In this document: piece after piece, positions 25,991-38,103 of the stretch
How positions within the stretch are numbered: position 1 is the stretch's first letter
How the letters are laid out: each line of letters opens with the position of its first letter
Origin: Aristolochia californica
Lineage: Eukaryota; Streptophyta; Magnoliopsida; Piperales; Aristolochiaceae
Direction: 5' to 3'
Length of the DNA stretch: 64,000 nucleotides
Assembly: GCA_029961685.1 (NCBI GenBank)
Contig: JARWKL010000008.1
Span: 6,636,501 to 6,700,500, forward strand
Notes under the pieces: generated by a model
What the model saw: the letters and a program-made list of their open reading frames with translations, nothing else
What the model was told of the DNA's origin: nothing
Database searches by the model: none
Program-made: the position numbers and the translations under genes

Positions 25991-26300
25991 CAAAACCAAT
26001 CTTGCTAACCATCTACAAATCGAAAATACATAATTCTCTAAGACCTTTCGAATAGTAAAATTCCAAACACACTTATAAAGCCAAATGCAAATCCAGGAGC
26101 AATGCCATCATAGATCCATTTCATTTCAAAGCCGCCTGACAATATTATGTCTATTTTCAACGAATCCAATCTTGCAAACCATTTACAAATCGAAAATACA
26201 TAATTCTCCAAGACCTTTTGAATTGTAAAATTCCAAACACACTGTAAATCCATGAGTAATGGCAGCATATATCCATCTCATTTTAAATACATCTTCAAAC
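25967..26300 (-). repeat. Tandem duplication of the membrane-tail segment, unit C
   Basis: Two adjacent copies (25967-26136 and 26137-26300) each start with TGACAATATTATGTCTATTT on the plus strand. Each encodes, on the minus strand, the juxtamembrane WIY motif, the hydrophobic helix and the short cytoplasmic tail. Unit D has the same arrangement; A, B, A' and B' have one copy. Confidence 0.85.
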
Positions 26301-28660
26301 TCTTCGTCACCAAAAGATTGGACTACAAGTTGATCTCTCTCATCACTTTTACATTCTTTTCTCAAAGGATATCCACAAAGACCTTCATTACCCACATACA
26401 TCGATTCATCATTGAGGGTATCAAGTTGATTACTTGATGGAATTATTCCAAACTAATTATTGTATGAAAGGTTGAGATGACTCAAAAATGTCAAACTCGC
26501 AATTGCCAGAGGAATCAACCCAAAATGATGCTTGAAAAATTTAGATTTATTAATTGAAGCAACCTTCCAATGCTCTCTGGGAGCTTCCCGAAAAATTGAT
26601 TTACAGACAAGTTCAAAGCATTCAAACCAATAAAATTACTTTCCAACTTCTTCTGAGATTATTCCTGACAAATTGTTGTTTGAGAGATCTAAAGTAATAA
26701 CCAATGAAAGAGTGGTAGTGTATTCATACAAAAACCCATTTCATCAACACGCTAACCTTTTCTTTGTAATAGTTGCTCCCATAGTCAAGTGTATTGTTTA
26801 TAATACGATTGATTCTCATGGCAGTGAAATTTGTTATACCTCTAGGAATGACTTATGTCAAAAAATTATGTGACACATCAAGGACTTGAAAATAACTCAA
26901 ATTTCATAATTCCGGGATAGTTCCACTAACATGTTGGACCTCAGTTGGAGTATTCGAGGGTTAGACAACCTTACTCCAATCCAACTTGGAAGAGTTCCAC
27001 TGAATTCTTTCTCACTAAGGTCAAGAGTTTGCAAACTAGTATAATTTTTAAAAAATGAAGGAAGTTCTCCTGACAATTTATTCTTCTCAAGGTGCAAGCT
27101 TTGTATATTAACAAATTGAATGGAAGACCATGAAATATTACTAGATAAATGGTTTTCCTTCAAATCAAGCACTTTGAGAGATCCACAGTTAACCAAGGTT
27201 GGGGGCATGCTTCCAGTGAAATTGTTATGGGAAAGATTAAGAATTTTTAATTTTTCATCTTACTAAATAGAAGAGGAATTACACTATAAAATTGACTGTA
27301 TGAGAAATCAAAATATTTGACGGGGTTTGTGAGAAAATGTATGGGATATGTGAACTTGATGTTGTAGCTCAGATCAATCATTGTATATGAATTAGTGGCA
27401 AGTGTAATTATGGAGGTGAACTTGAATATTATTCATACTGAGGTTCAAAGATTGAAGCTGAGAATTAATGTTCTCAAACCACGCTGGTATATTACCCTTG
27501 GATAATTGAGAGAGATCTAGGTAAGTGAGTTTTTTTTTTTAGTTTGAAACCATAGAGGAAATTGTGGGCCAAGATGACAAGATCCAAGATAGAGATATTC
27601 AGCTTGAAATGGAGGAACCCAATCTATAGGAAGATGAAACTCTTGTGAATTTTGCGACAGGTCTAGAGTGGTTAGGTTGTTGAGAATTCGTAAATGCTTT
27701 TCAAGTACAACACCTTCAAACATTCTATTTTCAATTTTAATCACTTTCATAGATGTAGGAACGCGTCTAGGAAATCTACCATTCAAGATGTATAAGTTGG
27801 TTAGATTTGTTAAGGAGCATAACCAATCAACCTTCGGTGCAATGGAATCTTCAAAATCATTCGAGGACAAAGTTTGCAGGTTGTGTATGTTTCCCATTTG
27901 GTTTAGAAAGCCCTACGTGGTTCGATTCCATTTTGCGCTTCCCAAGAAAATATGAGTAAGAGAGGTCATATTACTAATAGACTCTATAATTTCTCCATAT
28001 AATTGAACGTTACCAAATTGAATTGAGCAATTTACTTTGAGGTTATAATTATATGACATATAGAGTTCCTCTAAGTGAGGCAACAGTTCAAAGTCTAAAG
28101 AAATATTTCCATAGAAGTCACTAGAACTAAGATCCAAATAACACAATTGTATAAGATTGAGAAATGAGGGCATTGGGGGGAAACTTGAAAGATAAGTTTG
28201 CCATATTTCAAGTATCTGTAGGGAAGAATGTGAGCTAATTACATGAAACCAGAGAGAACCTACCATGGAAACATTAATGAAATTCATCCCTATGTGCTTC
28301 AGAGATGACATATTTACCATCCAGTCAAGACTATATGCATACAAACTTGAATAGGAAAATCCAAAAACTCAAGACAACAACAATTTCCAAGATGGAAAGG
28401 AATTTTCCTATTGAATCTTGCATACGACAAGCTCAAATGCGTCAACTCCTTTAATGAACCGAGAAAATCCAAAATTTTAACTCCATAGAAAGATTTCCCA
28501 CTCAAGTCAAGGTGTTGGAGATGTTTTAGTTGCAACAACATTGCATCGATTTGGCCACTATATGTAACGTTACTACAATTATCTAGTTCAGAGATAAGTG
28601 GAGTACAAGGACCGTGAAGATGAAGTTGGATCACATACCTTATTTCATTGTGGCATGTAA

Positions 28661-28665
28661 CACCC
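28661..28665. other. Target-site duplication CACCC, left
   Basis: CACCC directly before the first LTR. It matches CACCC at 29649-29653 after the last LTR. A 5-bp duplication is normal for LTR-retrotransposon integration. One copy restores a continuous LRRNT reading frame across the site. Confidence 0.9.
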
Positions 28666-29648
28666 TATTGTGGTCTTGGGGTTAAGTGTTTGGTTTTTCG
28701 CTACCTACTAGATCAGTCTTTTGGGTAGTATTGGTTAGGTACTTAACCTTTGGTATCAGAGTTATACCACTGTTACAAGTTCGAATCCCGAAGGGAGTGA
28801 CCTAGAGTTAGACGTGGTTTGAGCAACAAAATCGGGCCATGTTGCTAGAGTGAGGTTGTCGTGGATGTCGACTCGTAATGGTGGGAGTATTATTGTGGTC
28901 CTAGGTTTAAGTGTTTGGTTTTCCACTACCTACCAGATCAATTTTTTGGGTAGTATTGGCTAGGTACTTAACATTTGGTATCAGAGTTATACCATTATTG
29001 TGAGTTTGAATCCCGGAAGGGGCGACCTAGTGCCAAACATGGTTAGAGTGACAAAAGTGGGCCACGTCACTAGAGTGAGGCCGTCGTGGATGTTGGATCG
29101 TAACAGTGGGAGTATTGTTGTGGTCCTAAGGTTAAGTCATTGGCTTTCTGCTACCTACCAGATTGGTCTTTTGGGTAGTATTGGCTAGGTACTTAACTTT
29201 TGGTATCAGAGTTATACCGTTGTCACGAGTTTGAATCCTAGTTGGGGCGACCTAGAGCCAAACGTGGTTAGAGTGACAAAAGTGGGCCACGTCGCTAGAG
29301 TGAGGTCACCGTGGACATCGGATTGTAATGGTGGGAGTATTGTTGTGGTCCTGGGGTTAAGTGTTTGGCTTTTCGCTACCTACCAGCTCGGTCTTTTGTG
29401 TAGTATTGTCTAGGTAATTAACATTTGGTATCAGAGCTATACCGCTATTACGAGTTCGAATCCTGGAGGGGGTGACCTAGAGCCAGATATGGTTAGAGAG
29501 AAAAAAGTGGGCCATGTCGCTAGAGTGAGGTCGCCATGGACATCGGCTCATAATGGTGGGAATATTGTTGTGGTCTTGGGGTTATGTGTTTGGCTTTTGG
29601 CTATCTACCAGATCAGTCTTTTGGATAGTATTGACTAGGTACTTAATA
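28666..29648 (+). mobile_element. Miniature LTR retrotransposon (SMART/TRIM-type) tandem array: five LTRs, four internals
   Basis: Five 83-bp LTRs lie at 28666-28748, 28891-28973, 29116-29198, 29341-29423 and 29566-29648, a period of exactly 225 bp. They begin TGTTGTGGTC (or TATTGTGGTC) and end ACTTAACA or a one-base variant. Each LTR except the last is followed after two bases by TGGTATCAGAG, the primer-binding site for initiator Met-tRNA, and a 142-bp internal region ends in a purine-rich GGTGGGAGTAT before the next LTR. There is no coding capacity, so replication would need enzymes from another element. A single unit would be about 308 bp. Copies differ by scattered substitutions but not in length. 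It is bounded by CACCC on both sides and lies in the LRRNT codons of the receptor relic. Confidence 0.92.
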
Positions 29649-29653
29649 CACCC
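29649..29653. other. Target-site duplication CACCC, right
   Basis: Second copy of CACCC, immediately after the fifth LTR, which ends ACTTAATA. Confidence 0.9.
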
Positions 29654-29846
29654 TTCCATTTAAAGCAATCTGGAGTATCATCCCAGGAGGTAAGAAGATT
29701 GGATGGATCAATGAGCTTGCTTCTGAGCTTGGTAAGTGCCTCTCTCTCCATATCGAAGCAACCCGCTTGTGAGAACTGATCCTCTTGCATAATATACCCA
29801 ACAAGAGAAACCCAACAAACGAATTCACAATTGAAGTAGCCTCCAA

Positions 29847-30690
29847 GTATTAGACACTAACTCCCTTCCCCTTTCAGCCGAATGCAACTACATGTAGTTG
29901 GCAGAACAATCTAGTGGCAAAATAAATTAAAAAATCCTATAAATCCCTTCCACTTCTCTCTCTCATGCTTTACTTCTTTAATTCAGGACGCATTGAATTC
30001 ATTAAATAGGTGTCCAAATGGTAAGCGAGGGAAACACAAGAGATTTGCATTTTTTTTATTTATTTTTTATTTCATGACGATGATGATAAGAAAAAATTTG
30101 GCGACTATTAGATTTTTTCATAGAAAGACTATATATCTCGATTTTGCTTTACGAGACTTTATGGCCTGACGTTCTAAAGTTCTAATGGCCGTAAAGATTT
30201 TAAGGCCATAAAATCTGATTTGGCTATTAGAACTTTCGACTTTATGGCCTTTTAGTCTAGAAACGTAAATGTGGAGCAAATCGAAATCGATTTTAATAAG
30301 GATAGATGTGGGTCGCCTCGAAAATCTAATATGTTTAGATTAACACAAAATCCAATTGATACAATTGATATATGGGAGATTTACATCCCATGATACTCTC
30401 ATATTTTTAAATAAATAAAATTTTAAAAGCCACATTATTTCTAACGTATCCATATAAAAAAATTTAAATAACCTTATTAGATTAAGAAAACAATTAAGAT
30501 ACACCCATTTTGAATAGGATAAATATATAGATGATTGTTTGAAGTTTACAAATGTTTTATAAAAATTCCGAGCAACTCTGTTGCAACACTGGTTTAGGAA
30601 ACGATACTATGGAGCGTTCTTCCTACCATCAGACACAAACACGTGATAAGATATAGCTTTAAGTCTTGCACTCCTATGGTTTCTTGGGTG
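29847..30690. repeat. Tail of unit C joined to an internal 5'-segment piece
   Basis: Begins like the unit A tail (7440-7860), including ATTTCATG(A)CGATGATGATAAG and the TATGGCC-rich stretch. At about 30255 it switches to sequence resembling 2990-3240 of unit A (GATAGATGTGGG, ATTGATATATGGGAGATTTACA). The switch marks a deletion or recombination junction between units. No gene is seen. Confidence 0.6.
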
Positions 30691-32087
30691 GTGAATCTGA
30701 TAGGCCCACTTTTTTTCCAAGCCTCCCATTGTTTCTTTTCTTGCTTGAAGTTGCCGCGTGAAACTGCGACAAACATGCATTTGAACCGTCCTCATGAACA
30801 CTCTGTTTAACTGTTTTTCATTGGAAATCGGAGCAGTTTTCAGTCCATTCATCGTCTGTTTTCTATCATAAGAAAGAATAGGTCATATTATGTGTTTTTA
30901 CGAGAGCATCAAACCGAACCGGTTCACGAATAACTAGAGCTTGGCTTGGAGCCAGCTCGGTTCTATTCGAATAAATCCCATCTCGGATCGAATTCGAGAT
31001 CAGTTTTTTATTTGTTTAAGTAAACGAGCCGAACTTGAATAAGCGGTGATTCTATTCGTGAGCTCGTGAAAACAATAGAGAGCTTCTTAGTTTCATTGTA
31101 ACCCTAGCTTCTCTCTATTGAAGACAATAAATTCCCACAATCATATATAAGAGATGTATCTAAGACTAGTTTTCATAGTCACCAATCCACAGATTCTATG
31201 CCTCTCTCCAATATTTTTTGGATTAGAGCCAATCTTGGTTCCTCGTGTAGGGCCATTGAGATCTCAGCTTCATCAACCAAGTAGAAGTCAAATTGTTTTT
31301 TATTCAAAAATCAAAACAGTATTGAGAACACAAAAGATCAATTTTGTGTTCAATCCGTCCTCCTCAACACTCTATTCAAGTGTTTTTCTTTGGAAATTGG
31401 AGTAGTTTTCAGTCCATTTGTCGTATGTTTTTTGTCAAAAGAAAGAATTAGACATGGTTTAGATGCAAACTTTTGTTAAAAACCTGACTTGGTCAAGGTA
31501 CATGGCATGGTTGAACCAGATTCAATTGACCTATCCAATCCCGATTTTATAATAAAACATTCAACAACATCTCATGGGTTAATTGGTAAGTTTGATCCAG
31601 ATTTATAATAGAGCATTCAACATCTTCCTTTTAACTGATTATTGATTTTCGTGTTTGGCATGGACTATGTGCCCATGAACTCGACTTATAATCACCTATA
31701 TTTTAACTATGCAAGCTCGATCTTTCTTCCATGGAATATAACCATATGCTCTCTTGGGTGTTGTATCTTTATTTTGTTTGGTATTTCTTCTTACCTTAGG
31801 CTCTATTGGCAATAAACTTACTTTTGGGTTGCTCAACTCTCTACTATTAGAAGAAGAACAATATTTACAGTTGTCATTATTTCGATACCAAAGAAGACAT
31901 ACATTATTACCTTTTGTCTTTTGAAAAATTTATTAATATTTAATAAAAAAAAAGAATGTCATTGTATTTCTAAAAGCCCTACTAAATTATTATAGGAAAG
32001 ATATTATTGAATGACATTTGCATTTGAAAAAGGATGAGTTACAAAGAAAAGAAAAAAAGCCATATCCCATGAACATTTTTTGAGCTT
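30691..32087. repeat. 5' segment of unit D, rearranged
   Basis: Contains the patch GGCCCAC...AACATGCATTTGA shared with 24850-24920 and 36300-36380, then sequence resembling 1830-2220 of unit A. From about 31315 it returns to the stretch equivalent to 25190-25990 of unit C, so two related pieces are joined head to tail. Small minus-strand frames at 30594-30852 recur at 36153-36449 but match no family I know. No gene is called. Confidence 0.6.
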
Positions 32088-34811
32088 TGACAATTATGTC
32101 TATTTCCAACAAAACCAATCTTGCTAACCATCTACAAATCGAAAATACATAATTCTCTAAGACCTTTCGAATAGTAAAATTCTAAACACACTTACAAAGC
32201 CAAATGCAAATCCAGGAGCAATGCCATCATAGATCCATTTAATTTCAAACCAGCCTGACAATATTATGTCTATTTTCAATGAATCCAATCTTGCAAACCA
32301 TTTACAAATTGAAAATACATAATTCTCCAAGACCTTTTGAATAGTATAATTTCAAACACACTTATGAAGCTAACTGTAAATCCATGAGTAATGCCAACAT
32401 AGATCCATCTCATTTTAGATACATCTTCAAACTCTTCGTCACCAAGAGGTTGGACTAGAATTTGATCTCTCTCATCACTTTTACATTCTTTTCTAAAGGA
32501 TATCCACAAAGACCTTCATTACCCACATAAATCGATTCATCATTGAGGGTATCAAGTTGATTACCTGATGGAATTATGCCAAACAAATTATTGTATGAAA
32601 GGTTGAGATGACTCAAAAATGTCAAACTCACAATAGCCAGAGGAATCAACCCAGAATGATGCTTGAAAAATTTAGATTTATTAATTTAAGCAACCTTCCA
32701 ATGCTCTGTGGGAGCTTCCCGAAAAATTGATTCACCGACAAGTTCAAACCATTCAAACCAATAAAATTACTTTCCAACTTCTTCTGAGATTATTTCTGAC
32801 AAATTGTTGTTTGAGAGATCTAAAGTAATAACCAATGAAAGAGTGGCAGTGTATTCATACAAAAACCAATTTGATCAACACGCTAACCTTTTCTTGGTAA
32901 TAGTTGCTCCCATAGTCAAGTGTATTGTTTATAATACGATTGATTCTCATGGCAGTGAAATTGGTTATACCTCTAGGAATGACTTATGTCAAACAATTAT
33001 GTGACACATCAAGGACTTGGAAATAACTCAAATTTCATAGTTTCGGGATAGTTCCAGTAAACATGTTGGACCTCAATTGGAGTATTCGAGGGGAAGACAA
33101 CCTTACTCCAATCCAACTTGGAAGAGTTCCGCTGAATTCGTTCCCACTAAGGTCAAGAGTTTGCAAACTAGTATAATTTTTAAAAAAATGAAGGAAGTTC
33201 CCTTGACAATTTATTCTTCTCAAGGTGCAAGCTTTGTATATTAACAAATTGAATGGAAAACCATGAAGTATTGCTAGATAAATGGTTTGCCTTCAAATCA
33301 AGCACTTTGAGAGATCCACAGTTAACCAAGGTTGGGGGTATGCCTCCAATGAAATTGTTATGTGAAAGATTAAGAATTTTTAATTTTTCATCTTACTAAG
33401 TAGAGGAGGAATTACACTAGAAAATTTACTATATGAGAAATCAAAATATATGACGGGGTTTGTGAGAAAGGGTATGGGATATGTGAACTTGTTGTTGTAG
33501 CTCAGATCAATCATTGTATATGAATTAGTGGAAGTGTAATGTATGGAGATGAACTTGAAATATTATTCTTACTGAGGTTCAAAGATTGAAGCTGAGAAGT
33601 GATGTTCTCAAACCAAGCTGGTATATAACCCCCGGATATTTGAGAGAGATCTAGGTAAGTGAGTTTTTTTTTTTTGAGTTTGAAGCCATAGGGGAAATTG
33701 TGGGCCAAGATGACAAGATCCAAGATAGAGATATTCAACTTGAAAAGGAGGAACCCAATCTATAGGAAGATGAAACTCTAGTGAATTTTATGATAGGTCT
33801 AGGGTGGCTAGGTTGTTGAGAATTCAAAAATGCTTTTCAAGTACAACACCTTCAAACATACTATATTCAATTCTAAGCACTTTCATAGATGTAGGAACGG
33901 GTCTAGGAAATCTACCATTCAAGATGTATAAGTTGGTTAGATTTGTTAAGGAGCATAACCAATCAACCTTCGGTGCAATGGAATCTTCAAAAACATTTGA
34001 GGACAAAGTGTGCAGGTTGTGTATGTTTCCCATTTGGTTTAGAAAGCCCTTCATGGTTAGATTCCATTTTGCGCTTCCCAAGAAAATATGAGTAAGAGAG
34101 GTCATATTACCAATAGACACTGTAATTTCTCCATATAATTGAACATTATCAAGTTCAATCTGCCACTAAATAGATTTGAGCAATTTACTTTAAGGTTATA
34201 ATTATATGACATAGAGTTCCTCTAAGTGAGGCAACGGTTCAAAGTCTAAAGAAATATTTCCATAGAAGTCACTAGAACTAAGATCCAAATAACGCAATTG
34301 TATAAGATTGAGAAATGAGGGCATTGGGGGGAAACTTGAAAGATAAGTTTGCCATATTTCAAGTATCTGTAGGGAAGAATGTGAGGTAATTACATGAAAC
34401 CAGTGAGAACCTACCATGGAAACATTAACGAAATTCATCCCTATGTGCTTCAGAGATGACATATTTACCATCCAGTCAAGACTATCTGCATACAAACTTG
34501 AATAGGAAAATCCAAAAACTCAAGACAAGAACAATTTCCAAGATGGAAAGGAATTTTCCCGCTGAATCTTGCATACGACAAGCTCAAAAGCCTCAACTCC
34601 TTTAATGAACCGAGAAAATCCGGAATTTTAACTCCATAGAAAGAGTTCCCACTCAAGTCAAGGTGTTGGAGATGTTTTAGTTGCAACAACACTGCATCGA
34701 TTTGGCCACTCTATGTAACGTCACTACAATTATCTAGTTTAGAGATAATTGGAGTACAAGGACCGTGAAGATGAAGTTGGATCACATGCCTTATTTCATT
34801 GTGGCATGTAA
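32088..34811 (-). pseudogene. LRR receptor-like protein pseudogene, unit D, N-terminus lost
   Basis: Closest relative of the unit C relic. It starts, reading downward, at the end of LRRNT (HVIQLHLHGPC) just inside the retroelement array. The signal peptide and the first part of LRRNT were removed by a deletion at about 35664. LRR frames: 34692-34465, 34495-34202, 34120-33824 (open through the site that is TAG in C), 33738-33511, 33247-33035, 32649-32455 and 32509-32276. The last two cover LNLSYNN, the GNEGLCGYPL cap, the acidic region and the first of two membrane-tail copies (32256-32430 and 32088-32255). Frameshifts separate most blocks and the start codon is gone. Confidence 0.88.
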
Positions 34812-34816
34812 CACCC

Positions 34817-35664
34817 TGTTGTGGTCCTAGGGTTAAGTGTTTTGTTTTCGCTACCTACTAGATCAGTCTTTTGGGTAGTATTGGCTAGGTACTTAACATT
34901 TGGTATCAGAGTTATACCGCTATTACAAGTTCGAATCCCGGAGGGAGTGACCTAGAGTTAGACATGGTTAGAGCAACAAAATGGGGCCACGTTGCTAGAG
35001 TGAGGCTGTCGTGGATGTCGACTCGTAACGGTGGGAGTATTATTGTGGTTCTAGGTTTAAGTGCTTGGTTTTCCACTACCTACCAGATCAATTTTTTTGG
35101 GTAATATTGGCTAGGTACTTAACATTTGGTATCAGAGTTATACCAATGTTGAGAGTTTGAATCCCAGAGGGGGTGACCTAGTGCGAGATATGGTTAGAGT
35201 GACAAAAGTGGGCCATGTCGCTAGAGTGAGGCCATCGTGGATGTTGGCTCATAACGGTGGGAGTATTGTTGTGGTCCTAAGGTTAAGTGATTGGTTTTCT
35301 ATTACCTACCAGATCGGTTTTTTGGGTAGTATTGGCTAGGTACTTAATATTTGGTATCAGAGTTATACCATTGTCGTGAGTTCGAATCCCAGTTGGGGTG
35401 ACCTAGAGCCAAACATGGTTAGAGTGACAAAAGAGGGCCACGTCGCTAGAGTGAGGTCACCGTGGACGTCAGATTGTAATGGTGGGAGTATTGTTGTGGT
35501 CCTGGGGTTAAGTGTTTGGGTTTTCGCTACCTACTAGCTCGGTCTTTTGGGTAGTATTGTCTATGTAATTAACATTTGGTATCAAAGCTATACCACTATT
35601 ACGAGTTCGAATCCTGGAGGGGGCAACCTAGAGCCAAACGTGGTTAGAGCAACAAAAGTGGGCC
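34817..35664 (+). mobile_element. Miniature LTR retrotransposon array, truncated sister in unit D
   Basis: Follows CACCC at 34812-34816, the same target site as in unit C. LTRs are at 34817-34898, 35041-35124, 35267-35349 and 35492-35574, with three full internals and a partial fourth ending near GTGGGCCA at about 35664. Primer-binding motifs TGGTATCAGAG (one TGGTATCAAAG) follow each LTR. The LTR2 variant TATTGTGG and other variants occur at the same array position as in C. The array therefore existed before the C/D duplication, and the right end was deleted here afterwards. Confidence 0.9.
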
Positions 35665-36150
35665 ATAATGTTCTAAAGTTCTAATGGCCGTATCTCGATT
35701 CTGCTTTACGAGACTTTATGGCCTAATGTTCTAAAGTTCTAATGGCCGTAAAGATTTTAAGGCCATAAAATCTGATTTGGCTATTAGAACTTTAGACTTT
35801 ATGGCCTTTTAGTCTAGAAACGTAAATGTGGAGCAAATCGAAATCGATTTTAATAAGGATAGATGTGGGTCGCCTCGAAAATCTAATATGTATAGATTAA
35901 CACAAAATCCAATTGATGCTATTGATATATGGGAGATTTACACCCCATGAAACTCTCATATTTTTAAATAAAAAAATTTTTAAAAGCCACATTATTTCTA
36001 CCGTATCCATATAAAAAACTTTAAATAACCTAATTAGATTAAGAGAACATTTAAGATACACCTGTTTTGACTAGGATAAATATATAGATGATTGTTTGAA
36101 GTTTAGAAATATTTTATAAAAATTACGAGCAACTTTGGTTCAGGAAACGA
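35665..36150. repeat. Tail of unit D with a 58-bp tandem duplication
   Basis: Directly after the truncated array, TAATGTTCTAAAGTTCTAAT occurs at about 35665 and again at about 35723, a 58-bp tandem copy that is single in unit C (near 30170). The rest parallels 30180-30600 of unit C. No gene is seen. Confidence 0.7.
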
Positions 36151-38103
36151 TACTATGGACCGTTCTTCCTACCATCGGACACAAACGTGTGATAAGATAT
36201 AGCTTTTAGTCTTGCGTTGCTCATCGGATAACTCCACTCCCTTCTGCTCTTGAGATTTCTCGCGGAGCGAGTTTGAACTCCTATGGTTTCTTGGGTGGTG
36301 AATCTGATAGGCCCACCTTTTTCCCAAGCCTCCCATTGTTTCTTTTCTTGCTTGAAATAATTGCGACAAACATGCATTTGAACCGTCCTCATGAACACTC
36401 TGTTTAAGTGTTTTTCATTGGAAATCAGAGCAGTTTTCAGTCCATTCATCTTCTGTTTTCTATCATAAGAAAGAATAGGTCATATTATGTGTTTTTACGA
36501 TAGCATCAAACCGAACCGGTTCACGAATAACTAGAGCTTGGCTTGGAGCCAACTCGGTTCTATTCGAATAAATCCCATCTCGGATCGAATTCGAGATCAG
36601 TTTTTTATTTGTTTAAGTAAACGAGCCGAACTTGAATAAGCGGTGATTCTATTCGTGAGCTCATGAAAACAATAGAGAGCTTCTTGGTTTCATTGTAACC
36701 CTAGCTTCTCTCTATTGCAGACAATAAATTTCCAATATCATATATATGAGATGTATCTAAGACTAGTTTTCATAGTCACCAATCCACAGATTCTATGCTT
36801 CTCTCCAATATTTTTTGGACTAGAGCCAATCTTGGTTCCTCGTTCAGGGCCATTGAGATCTCTGCTTCATCAACCAAGTAGATGTCAAATTGTTTTTTAT
36901 TCAAAAATCAGAATTATCTAGGTGTCAATTGTAAGCTTTCAAGAACTTATGTTTGTAAATTTTAATATATTTTTTAATATATAATTACATAATATTTTGA
37001 TTGTATTTATTTTTAAATGCAATTTTCCACAAAAGATTCAACAAATTCGAGGAAATGATATAATTTTACTCCAATATTAGTTTTTAATGGTCACTTTTTC
37101 CCTTCAAGGAATCTTCCATGAGGTAAACGCAAGACACTAAAAAAAAGTTATATTCTTAACACAATCATGTTATTAATTTTAATGCACTTCTAAAAAAAAC
37201 TATTTAGAAGTGTTATTACCTGAATAGATGAAAGCCAGTTTTAAGACCGACAATACAAAGGCCCAATTATCTTAGGAGAGATTCACTAGACAAAGATTAT
37301 CACGTCTTTTAAAAAGAGGAAAAATTATCAGGTATCAATGAATTAAAGAATAATGGGGAATGACTTGAGAAATGTGAACACATGGATTTTATTCATAATC
37401 TAATAGTCAATTTAAGCCACTAACATTAATTTTATAGTGCTCCCACAATAAAAAAAGAAAAAAAATGTTGGCATACATTCATTTGGACATTAATATAAAA
37501 GAAAGGATTACGCTTACCTACCAGTCAATCAATCAAACTTTATCGCTCTTTCCTACTCTCTCTACAAAACTACCGGACTTGCTACTAATCAAACTATTTG
37601 CTCTCTCTCTTTCTCTCTCAACCGTTAGCAATACGTTTCAAATATGACTTCCTATACTAAGTAAGATTTCTTTCTCTTTCAACCTCTCTCTCAATCACAC
37701 TCCAAATCGAAATCGAATTTAATAGGGATAGAACTGGGGTGGGCTCGAAAGTCTGATATGTATCAATTACCGAAAAATCCAATTCATATTATTGGTATAT
37801 GGGAGATTTACAACCTATGATGTCTCAATGGACTTAATAGGACAATACTCTCATACTTTTTAAAAATTAAAATTCTCAAAATTTCATTATTTCCGATATA
37901 TTCTTATAAAAATCGAGATACACCAGTTTTGAATATAATAAGTATATAAGTGTTTGTTTGAATTAGGGTAGAACTTGAGAATTTTATCTCAGAAAGCTAA
38001 AAAAAATGTAAAAAAAAAAAAAGAAGAAGGCATTAGAAGTTCAGAACATACACATTTATACATCACTAGAAAATGAAAATTTAGAGACACCTAACTCGTA
38101 AAA
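36151..38103. repeat. Unit E stump (5' segment only)
   Basis: Follows unit D and unit A 5'-segment sequence (compare 30600-31310, then 2200-3390) up to the first about 40 bp of the CACTA-like interval (CACTAGAAAAT at 38064). It then changes abruptly to unrelated sequence at about 38104. It has about 67 bp (36211-36277) not present in the D equivalent. There is no LRR relic here; that part of the unit is missing. A small frame at 37465-37647 is the counterpart of 2748-2930 and is not supported as a gene. Confidence 0.65.

Larger units (their letters stand above)
25991..29846 (-). pseudogene. LRR receptor-like protein pseudogene, unit C, split by a retroelement array
   Basis: The only copy that still shows the N-terminus. 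From about 29846 (start codon now TTG where A' and B have ATG) it reads a hydrophobic signal-peptide stretch (SFVGFLLLGILC), then a frame break. In the next frame comes the LRRNT signature EREALTKLRSKLIDPSN, LLTSWDDTPDC, KWKGV. The frame stops at the miniature retroelement array (28666-29648) and resumes at 28660 as TCHNEIRYVIQLHLHGP, exactly as expected for an uninterrupted LRRNT. LRRs continue at 28634-28314, 28344-27913, 27897-27517 and 27208-26897. Further damage: an in-frame TAG after RTT near 27912 (lysine in D), frameshifts, and a duplicated cap/membrane segment at 25967-26300. Non-functional. Confidence 0.9.

Noticed and set aside
28749..29565. tRNA genes at GTTCGAATCC words
   Set aside because: No acceptor stem, D-arm or anticodon arm around the B-box-like word. 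It is part of the miniature retroelement internal region.
28666..29648. CRISPR-like array because of regular repeats and spacers
   Set aside because: Plant context. Both 'repeat' and 'spacer' are conserved between periods, and LTR, primer site and purine tract explain the pattern.
30594..30852. Overlapping minus-strand frames shared with 36153-36449
   Set aside because: Two different frames are open over the same DNA, neither with a known motif, and the copies differ by a 67-bp indel. Retained only as part of the unit description.
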